Positions 17,526-26,243 are shown, counted from the stretch's first letter. The stretch is DNA of 64,000 nt from Dyadobacter sp. CY356 (GCF_021440195.1 NZ_JAJTSZ010000001.1:558001-622000), one strand, 5' to 3'. Notes: generated from the sequence alone by a model not told the origin. Translations and numbers: made by a program.

Positions 17526-18650
17526 TTAATTTTTGCAGCCTTTACTATAAATGACGATCTTCCCATCAAGCATTTCATAGCGCGCTTCTATCACTTCACA
17601 GATTATATCCAGTTTTTCAAGCAATGATTGTTTCGATAATGATGCAGTCACAGGGCAGCTTTGCAGCAGCTCTTTATCAAAGATGATATCTACCTGATAG
17701 GCATCTTCCAGTTTGGTCAAAACTTCCGAGGCTGGTGTATTTACAAAATCAAAAGTTCTGGCGGTTACTGTGGCAACGACCTCGGGCTCATCGATGATTG
17801 TTTTCACCATATTGGTAGTTGCGCTTTCAAAAATCATTTTTTGATTTGCAGTTAAAACCATGCCTTTGGATTGCAGCGTTTTCTGATCTTTAACATCCCT
17901 GAAATCAGCCTGCCGAAAAACAGACACCTTTCCTTCCTGTACCTCAACCGTTGTTTTAAGTGCGAGATTCTCTGCATTAATGGTAAAACTCGTTCCCAAA
18001 ACTTTGGTAACCAGCTCATTGGCGTAAACCAGGAACGGTCTTTTAGGATCTTTCGAAACCTGGAAAAAAGCTTTCCCTGACAGATAAACTTCCCGTTTCT
18101 CCACCGGAAAATTTGCCGGAAAACTTATTTTAGCATTGGGCATAAGTGTTATTTCACTGCCGTCGGAAAGCAAAATTACTTTCGGAGCTTTTGTTTCATT
18201 TTTTTCTTCACGAAACGATTTTCCAATGGTCAGACTGCTGTAATTGGTTTCGGGAACCTGATTTTGTTTGTATAACCAGCCTAGTCCAAGCATCAAAACG
18301 ATCGTTGCAGCAGCCCATAATATTGAATTCCGGCTGAAAATATTGGCCGATCGGGTGAATGATATATTTTCCGTTTGTTCGTCTCGTATATTTATTTTCG
18401 TCGCACGGACTTTATTGAGCAATTGCTGAATTTCAAAATCGATCTCGTTTTCATCAATATGCGTTTCGTAATTTTTGTAAACACTGCGAAGAAGCGTTTG
18501 CGCACGTTTTATTTCATCCGCTTGCACAGGATTTTCTAACAGATATTTTTCCCAGAAAGTAACATCATCATCACGTCTGTATCTGACCCACTCCTGAAAG
18601 CGGGCATCCAGTACGAAATCTTCAAGGCTGTATTCCTGGTATTGATTCAT
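17526..18650 (-). CDS. FecR-family anti-sigma factor
   Basis: A 374-residue single-pass inner-membrane protein. The cytoplasmic N-terminal part (1-109) should bind the sigma factor, the membrane helix is ILWAAATIVLMLGLGWLY (110-127), and the periplasmic part holds a FecR domain (about 155-260, with VILLSDGSEITLMPNAKISFP and a YLSGKAFFQV motif) and a C-terminal DUF4974-like domain (about 300-370). It lies between the ECF sigma gene (108 nt upstream) and the TonB receptor (236 nt downstream). In this family the receptor STN domain contacts the FecR periplasmic part to release the sigma factor. Confidence 0.93.
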   Translation of the reverse strand: MNQYQEYSLEDFVLDARFQEWVRYRRDDDVTFWEKYLLENPVQADEIKRAQTLLRSVYKNYETHIDENEIDFEIQQLLNKVRATKINIRDEQTENISFTRSANIFSRNSILWAAATIVLMLGLGWLYKQNQVPETNYSSLTIGKSFREEKNETKAPKVILLSDGSEITLMPNAKISFPANFPVEKREVYLSGKAFFQVSKDPKRPFLVYANELVTKVLGTSFTINAENLALKTTVEVQEGKVSVFRQADFRDVKDQKTLQSKGMVLTANQKMIFESATTNMVKTIIDEPEVVATVTARTFDFVNTPASEVLTKLEDAYQVDIIFDKELLQSCPVTASLSKQSLLEKLDIICEVIEARYEMLDGKIVIYSKGCKN

Positions 18651-18758
18651 GTTATAGTTGTCTTCTATTTATACATAGGCAGAGACCAACATGAAATAAT
18701 CAAAAAAAATCGCTTTTTTTTGAAAAAGTTTAAAATGAGGTTTTGAGATTCTTTTGAA

Positions 18759-19319
18759 TTAAAGTCGATCCTTCAATTCCTGAATGGTGCGGTATAAAAG
18801 ATTGGCAACGGCTTGCTTAGAAATGGACATGACCTGGGCAATGGATTCATTGTCCAGATTTTCAAAAAAACGGAGATAGATAATTTCCTGCTGGCGTTTG
18901 GTCAATAAATTAATTTGCTGATTTAGCATTTTCAACATTGCCTCACTGGTTTCAATATCAATAATTTGCTGCTCAATTGAATTTTCACCCAGATTTTCGG
19001 ACTCGAAATCAAAGTCGTCATCCTCGGTCAGCCATGGCTGTTTTTGGCTTTCACGATGAATTTTCCTGCGGAGTGATTTAAGAAGATAAAATTTGACAAA
19101 ACCAGTGTCGCCAATGGTTTCACGTTTAGCCCACAATTCCATGAAAAGATCCTGAATACAATCTTTTACAAATTCCCGGTCTTTGGAAAACTTGATACCA
19201 TAACTAAAAAGGCTTCGATAATACTGTCTCGCAATTTCTCCAAACGCAACATCATCGCCAGCACGAAATGCATTCCATAGGTCAGAATCATCCTGATTTG
19301 AGTTTGTAGGGTTGGGCAT
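18759..19319 (-). CDS. ECF RNA polymerase sigma factor (FecI-like)
   Basis: A 186-residue sigma-70 family factor of extracytoplasmic-function type. Region 2 is seen at about 20-60 (YYRSLFSYGIKFSKDREFV, then DCIQDLFMELWAKRE) and region 4 at about 133-183 (LTKRQQEIIYLRFFENLDN, then SIAQVMSISKQAVANLLYRT). It heads the sigma-FecR-receptor set on the minus strand and diverges from the CX9CX3C/di-haem cluster across a 280-nt gap. It probably drives the receptor gene and possibly the divergent copper-like cluster; the second part is inference. Confidence 0.93.
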   Translation of the reverse strand: MPNPTNSNQDDSDLWNAFRAGDDVAFGEIARQYYRSLFSYGIKFSKDREFVKDCIQDLFMELWAKRETIGDTGFVKFYLLKSLRRKIHRESQKQPWLTEDDDFDFESENLGENSIEQQIIDIETSEAMLKMLNQQINLLTKRQQEIIYLRFFENLDNESIAQVMSISKQAVANLLYRTIQELKDRL

Positions 19320-19599
19320 TGAAGATTAAAGAGCGGTGCCGGATAACGTTAGGTAATGCAATCCTACGACTTTTTATATAAAATTACAATTAAATTTTAT
19401 AACGAAGTAGTGTAGTTTTAATACAAGGTTCGTTGATTTTAGTTGCTTCGTGGCAAATAAATATCACTTCTTTTGAAATTTAAAAAATCAAATGAATCTC
19501 ATTGCTTATCGTTATAAGGTTTTCATGTTTATATTTGTTCGCTTCAATTGATGAAGATAAATTACCGTTAAGGATTTGAAAGGTTCAAGGAAACAATGG
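19320..19599. promoter_or_regulatory. Divergent intergenic region between sigma gene and copper-like cluster
   Basis: This AT-rich gap should hold promoters for both directions. On the plus strand TATATTTG (19530-19537) matches the Bacteroidota -7 consensus TAnnTTTG; no well-spaced -33 TTTG is present (the nearest ATTG is 25 nt upstream), which would fit a promoter needing another sigma factor or an activator. No methanobactin-precursor-like Cys peptide is seen in it. Confidence 0.35.
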
Positions 19600-19968
19600 A
19601 TGGCCATGAGTATGCTCACCCTGATGCTTGTGAAAGCATGGGTGCTTCCGCTGTTATATCTTGATTTTGAAATTCGGAGAGATTATATCGTCGCTAACTT
19701 ATGTGAGAATCGCGACAAACCTATTTTGTTGTGTAACGGTAAATGTTACCTTACTAAAAAAGTAAAGGACGCCAGGGAAAAGGAGGAACGACAAGCGGAA
19801 AATGATTATTTGTCGCACCTTTTGTTTCAGGTAATGGATGACAAAGCTCTGGTTTTTAGCCCTTTGCAAGTTTCATTTGAACTGCGTTCTTTTGTTCACT
19901 ATCAATTTAATCCTTCGCTTACTGCCCGCAATCCGGCTTCAGATATTTTCCATCCGCCTCTTGTTTAA
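19600..19968 (+). CDS. Small CX9CX3C membrane-anchored protein 1
   Basis: A 122-residue protein with one N-terminal membrane segment (about 3-20) and an exported part carrying CENRDKPILLCNGKC (C35, C45, C49: a CX9CX3C pattern) followed by a charged helix (YLTKKVKDAREKEERQAEN). A paralogue at 23408-23788 has the same pattern. I know this type only as uncharacterised Bacteroidota proteins. Its place at the head of a cluster with MbnP, di-haem and SCO proteins suggests a metal (perhaps copper) or redox role, which is inference. A TTG at 19576 would add eight residues; the ATG at 19600 follows an AAGGAA site and is preferred. Confidence 0.65.
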   Translation: MAMSMLTLMLVKAWVLPLLYLDFEIRRDYIVANLCENRDKPILLCNGKCYLTKKVKDAREKEERQAENDYLSHLLFQVMDDKALVFSPLQVSFELRSFVHYQFNPSLTARNPASDIFHPPLV

Positions 19969-20100
19969 CTGACTGTTAAGAGCAATAAATATTTAAGATG
20001 GGTTTATACCAATCCGTAATATTTCCGTATTCCTGAAATTCATTTTTACTTCTGAATGTAGCTGCGAAAAGCTGCAACGTGCTGAGCTGTGGGATCATTT

Positions 20101-21213
20101 ATGCTGAAAGTTTTACGATTTTCTGTCAGGACCAGGACGTATCATCAGGTCCTGGCCATAATGATGTCGTTAATTCTTTTTTGTTGTCAGACCAAAGACA
20201 ATGAAAAAACAGAAAGTTGGAAACCGACGCCATTGAAGTGGGTAAAACCTTCGAATTTTCCTGATCCGGTTTATAATTTGTCAAAAAATCCATTGACCAT
20301 GGAAGGTGTCGCGTTAGGCAGAACATTGTTTTATGATCCGATTTTATCCAAAACAAATCAGATAAGCTGCGCAAGTTGTCATTTTCAAAAAGCGGCCTTT
20401 TCGCATCAGGGACAAAGTTTTAGTCCGGGAATTCATGGTCAGCTTAGTAAACGTAATTCACCGGCCATCCAGAATGTGGCCTGGAATCCTGTGTTTTTCT
20501 GGGATGGCGGCGTGCACGATCTGGATTTTGTACCATTTAATCCTGTTCAAAATCCGGTGGAAATGGGTGAAAGTATAAATAACGTGATAAGTAAAATCAA
20601 AAAGCTATCAGACAAAAATGCCGGAAATTATTCTGAAATGTTCAAAGCGGCTTTTGGAACCAATGAAATTAATTCGATAAGAATGATGAAGGCATTGTCG
20701 CAATTTATGATCACGATGATTTCGTCGAATTCGCCATACGACCAGTATGTTGCAGGCAAAGACAACGCGTTAAGTACAGAACAAAAGGAAGGATTGATGA
20801 TTTTTAGAAAAAACTGCAATTCCTGCCATACCGGTGAGTTATTTACGAATTTTAGTTTCCGGAATAATGGATTGCCGCCAATGAAAATAAATGATACCGG
20901 AAGATTTGATGTAACAAGACTTGACAAGGATAAATACAAATTCAAAGTTCCTGGTTTGAGAAATATAGGCCTCACAGCGCCCTACATGCATGACGGCCGG
21001 TTTAAAACGCTGGAAGAGGTAATGGAGCACTATACCAGTAATGTGAAGAAATCCGAAACATTGGATCCGATTCTGATTAAGGAAAATGGCAAAATCGGAA
21101 TTAATCTTTCAAAAGAGGAAAAGAGAAAAGTGATCGCATTTCTAAGAAGTCTGAATGATGAAAACTTTTTGCAAAATCCAACGCTTTCCGACCCAAAAGT
21201 GTCCGGGTTTTAA
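20101..21213 (+). CDS. Di-haem cytochrome c peroxidase/MauG family protein 1 (MbnH-like)
   Basis: About 370 residues with a short lipoprotein-like signal (LILFCC). Two c-type haem sites, CASCH in the N-terminal half and CNSCH in the C-terminal half, plus LGRTLFYDPILS, RNSPAIQNVAWNP, GLRNIGLTAPYMHDGRF and a final VIAFLRSLND, place it in the bacterial CcpA/MauG superfamily. MbnH, the enzyme that converts a Trp of MbnP to kynurenine, belongs to this superfamily, and an MbnP-like gene follows 166 nt downstream. It acts in the periplasm. A plain peroxidase role cannot be excluded. The ATG at 20101 is preferred to a GTG 12 nt upstream. Confidence 0.85.
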   Translation: MLKVLRFSVRTRTYHQVLAIMMSLILFCCQTKDNEKTESWKPTPLKWVKPSNFPDPVYNLSKNPLTMEGVALGRTLFYDPILSKTNQISCASCHFQKAAFSHQGQSFSPGIHGQLSKRNSPAIQNVAWNPVFFWDGGVHDLDFVPFNPVQNPVEMGESINNVISKIKKLSDKNAGNYSEMFKAAFGTNEINSIRMMKALSQFMITMISSNSPYDQYVAGKDNALSTEQKEGLMIFRKNCNSCHTGELFTNFSFRNNGLPPMKINDTGRFDVTRLDKDKYKFKVPGLRNIGLTAPYMHDGRFKTLEEVMEHYTSNVKKSETLDPILIKENGKIGINLSKEEKRKVIAFLRSLNDENFLQNPTLSDPKVSGF

Positions 21214-21379
21214 CATAAAATTAATGCGCTGTAAAGCTCTGGTTTTATATTTTATTCGATTGTTTAGCCGTTCTGAATTGGATGACATTGTTGAAGTATT
21301 AAGCCGAAACATTTGTAGAAAAGGATAAATAAAACATTAATAACCCAAGGTGCAGCGCACCGGAATATTTGTAGCCAAT

Positions 21380-22216
21380 ATGAAAAAACTGATTTATTTT
21401 TCCGTCATTACGCTAATCTGCGCTATTTCAATTGTTGCCTGCAATGATGATTCAAAGGATGTTACTGATAATCCGGATCTGGTAGCGGGTAACGGGAAAT
21501 TATCCTTGAAATTTGATAACGTTTCGGGAAATCAGGATTTGAAACTGGACAGCACCAAATACACAAACAGTTCCGGCGAAGATTTTACGGTTACAACATT
21601 AAATTACTTCATCTCAAACATTAAACTGGTCCGCGATGATGGTAAAACTTACACCATTCCACAGGATTCAAGTTATTTCCTTATTCGCGAATCGGATCCA
21701 AAATCCCGGATCGTCACTTTAAATCAAATACCGGAAGGAAATTATACCGGAATAGAGTATATCATTGGCGTCGATAGTTTGCGAAGCGTTTCGGGAATTG
21801 ATAAACGCGTTGGCGCACTGGATCCGTCCGGCGATCCCGAAGATGGTGGCATGTATTGGGCTTGGAGTTCAGGGTATATATTTCTAAAACTGGAAGGCAT
21901 ATCGTCCAAAGCAGAATCGGCTAACAACAAATTTTACTATCACATTGGATTTTTTGGAGGATATGATTCCAAAACGGTAAATAATATCAAAACCGTAAAA
22001 CTTGATTTTGCAGGAAACAAGGCAGTTGTGGCATCCGGAAATGTACCACAGATTCGTCTGGTAGGTGATGTGCAAAAAGTTTTTAACGGACCGGTTCCGA
22101 TCAGCATAGCAAAAAATCCAAGCATCATGTTCGATTTTACGCTTTCGTCCAACGCGGCCAACAATTATAAATCCATGTTTAGTTTTGGAGAAATCACCCA
22201 ATACAGATTCTTGTAA
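21380..22216 (+). CDS. MbnP-like copper-binding lipoprotein
   Basis: A 278-residue lipoprotein (lipobox SIVAC near residue 18). The pattern LSLKFDNVSG, LNYFISNIKL, IPEGNYTGIEYIIGVD, MYWAWSSGYIFLKLEG (about 158-173) and FYYHIGFFGG is that of the MbnP family (PF20243 type). In methanotrophs MbnP binds copper after its MbnH partner turns a Trp into kynurenine. Here the only two Trp residues are W160 and W162 in MYWAWSS. The gene lies between two di-haem MauG/MbnH-like genes. I place the start at ATG 21380, where the lipoprotein signal begins; an earlier GTG frame start at 21350 is unlikely. Confidence 0.8.
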   Translation: MKKLIYFSVITLICAISIVACNDDSKDVTDNPDLVAGNGKLSLKFDNVSGNQDLKLDSTKYTNSSGEDFTVTTLNYFISNIKLVRDDGKTYTIPQDSSYFLIRESDPKSRIVTLNQIPEGNYTGIEYIIGVDSLRSVSGIDKRVGALDPSGDPEDGGMYWAWSSGYIFLKLEGISSKAESANNKFYYHIGFFGGYDSKTVNNIKTVKLDFAGNKAVVASGNVPQIRLVGDVQKVFNGPVPISIAKNPSIMFDFTLSSNAANNYKSMFSFGEITQYRFL

Positions 22217-22255
22217 TAGACTTATAATTCGAAATTGAAAATTGATCAAAAATAT

Positions 22256-23392
22256 ATGACGCGTTCATTCATTGCACTACAAAAATCAGGCGTACTTATC
22301 TGTACGTTGTTAATGTTGGTGCAGCTGAATATTTCCTGTTCTTCCAAATCAACCGATACACCGGCGGATCCTGTTCCGGAACCAACCGGCCCAACTGCAT
22401 TACGTTGGGTGAAACCAGCTCATTTTCCGGATCCGGTTTATGATCTTGCTAAAAATCCGCTTACCGTGGAAGGTGCATTGTTAGGGAAGTTTTTGTTTTA
22501 TGACGGTATTTTATCCCGGACCAATATCATCGGCTGTGGAACCTGCCATCAGCAGGCAACGGCGTTTACACATCATGGACATGATCTGAGCCATGGCGTT
22601 GATGATCGGTTAGGGACGCGAAATGCACCGGCTGTTCAGAATATGGCCTGGAATACCTCTTTTTTCTGGGATGGAAATGTGCATGTGCTGGATTCAGTTT
22701 CCCTTTTTCCTATCCAGAATAAAGTGGAAATGGACGAAACCATGGATAATATTCTGGTAAAACTCAGGGCAACACCCATTGCCGGGCAAACGGTACAGGT
22801 AGATTATCCGAAAATGTTCAAGGCTGCTTATGGAACTACGGAAATTACTTCTGAAAGGGTTAGGAAAGCACTGTCGCAATTTATGATGACGATGGTTTCA
22901 GCCAATTCGAAATATGATTATTACGTTTTGGGTGACGCAGCAGCCTTATCAGCAGATGAAAAAACAGGGTTGACCATTTTTAAACAGAAGTGTGCCTCTT
23001 GCCATAGCGGAGAATTATTTACGGATTACAGTTACCGGAACAATGGTTTGCCGCCGATTAAAATCGATGATCAGGGGCGTTACGGCATTACAAAAAACGA
23101 GAGCGACCGGTACAAATTTAAAGTGCCAAGTTTAAGGAATGTAGGCCTCACTGCGCCATACATGCATGACGGCCGTTTCACCACCCTGGATCAGGTGCTT
23201 ACGCATTATACAGATAACATGCAGTCTATGGCTACGCTCGATGATGCATTTAAACTCCCAAACGGAAAAGTGGGCATAACCCTGACAGCCGCTGAAAAGC
23301 AAAGTATCATTCTCTTTTTGAAAACACTAAGTGATGATCAGTTTATAACCAATTCCCAACTTTCTGACCCAGGCATTGGTAATGCTTTCTAA
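22256..23392 (+). CDS. Di-haem cytochrome c peroxidase/MauG family protein 2 (MbnH-like)
   Basis: A 378-residue paralogue of the enzyme at 20101-21213, with a lipoprotein-type signal (LNISC). It has two haem sites, CGTCH and CASCH, and the same framework: PDPVYDLAKNPLTVEGALLG, RNAPAVQNMAWNT, SLRNVGLTAPYMHDGRF. The two proteins flank the MbnP-like gene and look like an old duplication; this copy has HQQATAFTHHGHD after the first haem where copy 1 has HFQKAAFSHQGQS. It follows MbnP by 39 nt, so this copy is the more likely MbnP-modifying partner (inference). Confidence 0.85.
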   Translation: MTRSFIALQKSGVLICTLLMLVQLNISCSSKSTDTPADPVPEPTGPTALRWVKPAHFPDPVYDLAKNPLTVEGALLGKFLFYDGILSRTNIIGCGTCHQQATAFTHHGHDLSHGVDDRLGTRNAPAVQNMAWNTSFFWDGNVHVLDSVSLFPIQNKVEMDETMDNILVKLRATPIAGQTVQVDYPKMFKAAYGTTEITSERVRKALSQFMMTMVSANSKYDYYVLGDAAALSADEKTGLTIFKQKCASCHSGELFTDYSYRNNGLPPIKIDDQGRYGITKNESDRYKFKVPSLRNVGLTAPYMHDGRFTTLDQVLTHYTDNMQSMATLDDAFKLPNGKVGITLTAAEKQSIILFLKTLSDDQFITNSQLSDPGIGNAF

Positions 23393-23407
23393 TTGATTTA
23401 AGATTTC

Positions 23408-23788
23408 ATGCGTTCGTTTTTAGCATATTTATTGTTGTTTTCTGTCATGATGCCCACAATCAGTCCGTGGGGAACGATTGCGTATTTTCGTTTGAACAGG
23501 GAAAACATTGCCAGGACACTTTGTGAAAACCGAGAGCGCCCTCTGGCTATGTGTTACGGGAGATGTTATCTGGCCAAAGTCCTTAAACAACAGAAAGAAC
23601 AGGAAGATAAAGAAACTGCACAAAGGCTTCAAAATCTGCCGCTTTATCAGCTTTTTACCCAGGCAGAGATACAGTTTGCGTTTATTTCCAAAGACTTTTT
23701 TCAAATAGTAAAAGCTTGTTTTTCATATCAGTTAGTCTGGTATACCGCACCCGGATCTTGCCTGCTCAGGCCACCGAAGTTTTCCTGA
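23408..23788 (+). CDS. Small CX9CX3C membrane-anchored protein 2
   Basis: A 126-residue protein with an N-terminal membrane segment (about 3-25) and CENRERPLAMCYGRC (C39, C49, C53), then a charged helix (YLAKVLKQQKEQEDKETAQ). It is a paralogue of the protein at 19600-19968; outside the Cys motif and helix the two are very different. It starts 15 nt after the second di-haem gene, so it is surely co-transcribed. The three conserved Cys residues would face the periplasm if the first segment is an N-in anchor or signal. Function unknown; metal binding or thiol redox is the obvious guess. Confidence 0.65.
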   Translation: MRSFLAYLLLFSVMMPTISPWGTIAYFRLNRENIARTLCENRERPLAMCYGRCYLAKVLKQQKEQEDKETAQRLQNLPLYQLFTQAEIQFAFISKDFFQIVKACFSYQLVWYTAPGSCLLRPPKFS

Positions 23789-23896
23789 TAATATTAAGAT
23801 TATGAATTTACAGCATCTAATCATTTGTTAATGGTTAGATGAAATCCTGTATCTGTTAAACAAGTTATGTCCAATTTTAAAATTGATAATTTAAAA

Positions 23897-24376
23897 ATGA
23901 AAAAATACCTGATCATCGCGCTTTCGATTACCTTTTTATATAGCTGCAATAAATCGAATGACACTACGGAAGGAGGCCATCATCACGAGACAAAAACGCC
24001 TTTAAATGAGCAGACGGAAGCTATGTTAGCCATCCATGACAGCATAATGCCACATATGGACAAGCTGATGGATTTGAAAAAACAGCTTAAAAATGATGTC
24101 AAAATCACGGATAGTCTTTTGGCTTTGAAATCGACCAATGCGCTGAAAATCCGGAAAGAGGAAGCATTGAAAATTACTTCTCAGCTTGACAGTACGGATA
24201 AGGCGATGATGAACTGGATGCATGAGTTCAAGTTTGACACTTTGGAGAAACTGGACAAAACCGAGGCGGCCTCTTACGTTGCAGATCAAAAGATGAAAAT
24301 AGAAAGTGTTAGAGAACAGATGAATAAAAGTCTCTCAGACGCAAATCAGTTTATTGAAAAAACAAAGAAGAAATGA
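23897..24376 (+). CDS. Coiled-coil lipoprotein with HHH motif
   Basis: A 159-residue lipoprotein (lipobox LYSC, C17). After a GGHHHE stretch (HHH about 28-30) it is mostly helical and rich in Met, Lys and Asp, with AMMNWMHEFKFDTL near the middle and heptad-like C-terminal helices. Similar proteins are sometimes labelled viral A-type inclusion protein without functional meaning. The His/Met content and the next gene (SCO copper chaperone, start overlapping its stop as ATGA at 24373-24376) suggest a periplasmic metal-related role, which is inference. The ATG at 23897 gives a clean signal; an ATG at 23867 would add ten residues. Confidence 0.65.
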   Translation: MKKYLIIALSITFLYSCNKSNDTTEGGHHHETKTPLNEQTEAMLAIHDSIMPHMDKLMDLKKQLKNDVKITDSLLALKSTNALKIRKEEALKITSQLDSTDKAMMNWMHEFKFDTLEKLDKTEAASYVADQKMKIESVREQMNKSLSDANQFIEKTKKK

Positions 24377-24996
24377 AAATATACCTAATGGGTTTTCTTG
24401 CCCTGATCGTGTTTGGCAGTTGTGAAACTAAAAAATTGCCCTACTATGGCGAACCGGACGTCATCAAAAAAGTTGTGGATGGTAAGGAAACTGAGCAGTC
24501 GGTGTACCCAACCATTCCCGATTTTTCATTTATTAACGAAGATAAGGAAGTGGTTACGGATAAGGATTTCAAAGGCAAAGTGTATGTGGCTGATTTCTTT
24601 TTTGTAACCTGCCCAACCATTTGTCCGGTGATGAAGAAAAATATGCTTACCGTGTATAAGGAATACAAGGACAATCGGAATGTGAAAATCTTGTCGCATA
24701 CCATTGATCCGGAGCATGATACGCCGGAAATTCTCAAAAAATATGCGACTGATCTGGGTGTCACGGGCAAAATGTGGCAGTTTGTGACTGGCGACAAAGA
24801 GAAGATTTATGATATCGGTCAAAAACATTATATGGTAAGCGCCCTGGAAGATTCTTCACAGGCGGGCGGTTATATCCACAGTGGAGCATTTGTTTTGGTT
24901 GATAAAGACAGACACATCCGCGGAATGTATGACGGCACGACAAAAGACGGCACGGAAAAACTTATAAAAGATCTGGCTGTTTTGTTGAAAGAGTAA
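24373..24996 (+). CDS. SCO1/SenC family copper chaperone lipoprotein
   Basis: A 207-residue lipoprotein (lipobox FGSC, C17) with a thioredoxin-like fold. The copper-binding motif is C80-P-T-I-C84 plus H169 (YIHSGAFVLVD), complete as in functional SCO proteins. These proteins deliver copper to the CuA site of cytochrome oxidase or act as thiol reductases. The start overlaps the stop of the coiled-coil lipoprotein gene by four bases, so the two are translationally coupled. It closes the cluster of di-haem, MbnP and CX9CX3C genes and strengthens the copper interpretation. A terminator follows. Confidence 0.93.
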   Translation: MKIYLMGFLALIVFGSCETKKLPYYGEPDVIKKVVDGKETEQSVYPTIPDFSFINEDKEVVTDKDFKGKVYVADFFFVTCPTICPVMKKNMLTVYKEYKDNRNVKILSHTIDPEHDTPEILKKYATDLGVTGKMWQFVTGDKEKIYDIGQKHYMVSALEDSSQAGGYIHSGAFVLVDKDRHIRGMYDGTTKDGTEKLIKDLAVLLKE

Positions 24997-25315
24997 AAAC
25001 AGTATTTAATATTTCAGGCAGATTCCGGAATTTTCATATTTCGGGATCTGCTTATTTTTTTCTGTTTTTTGTCCTGTAAAATGGATCAGTAAAATTTGGA
25101 TATAAGTAGAAAAGTACAAAAAAATCAAAATGAACGGTGTATTTGTACGTTTTGCAGAACTATAACAAAACCGATGTTGTTGATTTTAAATGATAGCCGG
25201 AATCCGGTTTTTGAACTAATGGTAAAATATCTGGTATAGTTACTAAATTTGGCACTGCTTTTGTAGCGCTGTTGCCATTAATAATATTTTGTTAACACCG
25301 ATTATTGAGAACATC
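24997..25315. other. Intergenic region, SCO to PfkB
   Basis: This 319-nt gap holds the SCO terminator (25018-25060). Further on, TAAATTTG (25244-25251) matches the -7 consensus TAnnTTTG and may serve the kinase gene, but the nearest TTTG (25210-25213) is too far upstream (30 nt) for a standard -33 box. I see no gene or RNA in the rest. Confidence 0.5.
25018..25060 (+). terminator. Intrinsic terminator after SCO gene
   Basis: A stem GCAGATTCCG / CGGGATCTGC with one G-U pair is followed by TTATTTTTTT. It ends the copper-like cluster. Confidence 0.8.
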
Positions 25316-26221
25316 ATGTATGACATCTGTACAATAGGTCACATCACGCTGGATAAAGTTGTTACGACCAAGTCTGTTAAACACATGCCTGGCGGAACTT
25401 CGTTTTATTTTTCGAAAGCTATCCAGCAATTCGATATCAATTATGTGCTGATTACGGCATTGGCGCAAAGTGAAATGAATGTTGTGACCGGCCTGCGTAC
25501 TGATGGTATAGAAATACATTCTTTACCAAGTGAGCATTCCGTTTATTTTGAAAATATTTATAGCGAAAACCAGGATTACAGAGAGCAAAATGTTTTGCAG
25601 AAAGCTGCCCCTTTTGACGTTTCCGTTATGCCTGCTATCGATGCAAAAATCTATCATTTAGGGCCTTTGCTATCTGATGATATCTCTGTTGATCTTATTA
25701 AGTCGTTGGCTTCCAAAGGTTTGGTTTCACTTGATATTCAGGGGTTTTTGAGATATGTTGAAAACAAAAAAGTATTTTATACAGACTGGGCGGATAAAGA
25801 TGAAGCGTTACCCTATGTTTCCATTTTGAAAGCCAATGAACATGAAATGGAAGTGGTGACTGGCCGAAAAGATGTTCAGGACGGCGCGCGTGCGCTGGCA
25901 GATATGGGCGTTCAGGAAGTGATTATTACGCTTGGAAGCAAAGGATCACTGATTTTTAAAGATGGATTATTTCATGAGATACCCGCTTTCAAACCCTCTG
26001 CGATTGTAGATGCTACTGGTTGCGGAGACACATATATGGCGGGTTATCTGAGCAAAAAAATAAATGGTGGCAACATTGAGGAGTCTGGTGAATATGGAGC
26101 GGCAATGGCTACTTTGAAAATCAGTTCTTCCGGACCTTTTTCAGGAGATGCTTCATCAGTAGAAGAAGTACTCACCAACGGTATCGCCGAAAGATTTAAC
26201 GTTTTGCAATTCGGGTTATAA
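25316..26221 (+). CDS. PfkB-family carbohydrate kinase
   Basis: A cytoplasmic kinase of 301 residues with the ribokinase fold. Seen: IGHITLDKVV and PGGTSFYFSKA near the N-terminus (sugar-binding GG), LKANEHEMEVVTG, and the C-terminal signature DATGCGDTYMAGYL with the catalytic Asp (second D) and anion-hole glycines; the usual A of GAGD is C here. The substrate is not clear; the short N-terminal lid resembles inositol- or nucleoside-kinase-like members. The ATG at 25316 fits the family start; a TTG nine codons upstream is less likely. It is monocistronic and ends at a shared terminator. Confidence 0.88.
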   Translation: MYDICTIGHITLDKVVTTKSVKHMPGGTSFYFSKAIQQFDINYVLITALAQSEMNVVTGLRTDGIEIHSLPSEHSVYFENIYSENQDYREQNVLQKAAPFDVSVMPAIDAKIYHLGPLLSDDISVDLIKSLASKGLVSLDIQGFLRYVENKKVFYTDWADKDEALPYVSILKANEHEMEVVTGRKDVQDGARALADMGVQEVIITLGSKGSLIFKDGLFHEIPAFKPSAIVDATGCGDTYMAGYLSKKINGGNIEESGEYGAAMATLKISSSGPFSGDASSVEEVLTNGIAERFNVLQFGL

Positions 26222-26243
26222 TTTCTGAAATTGGAATATTAAT

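Noticed and set aside
17312-17578. 88-codon minus-strand frame over the second fecR-receptor gap
   Set aside because: It begins inside fecR in another frame and has no protein-like character; the conserved features fit an RNA leader better.
24373-24996. Peroxiredoxin or general thioredoxin
   Set aside because: CPTIC plus the distal His169 is the SCO copper set, and the spacing fits SCO rather than CXXC thioredoxins.
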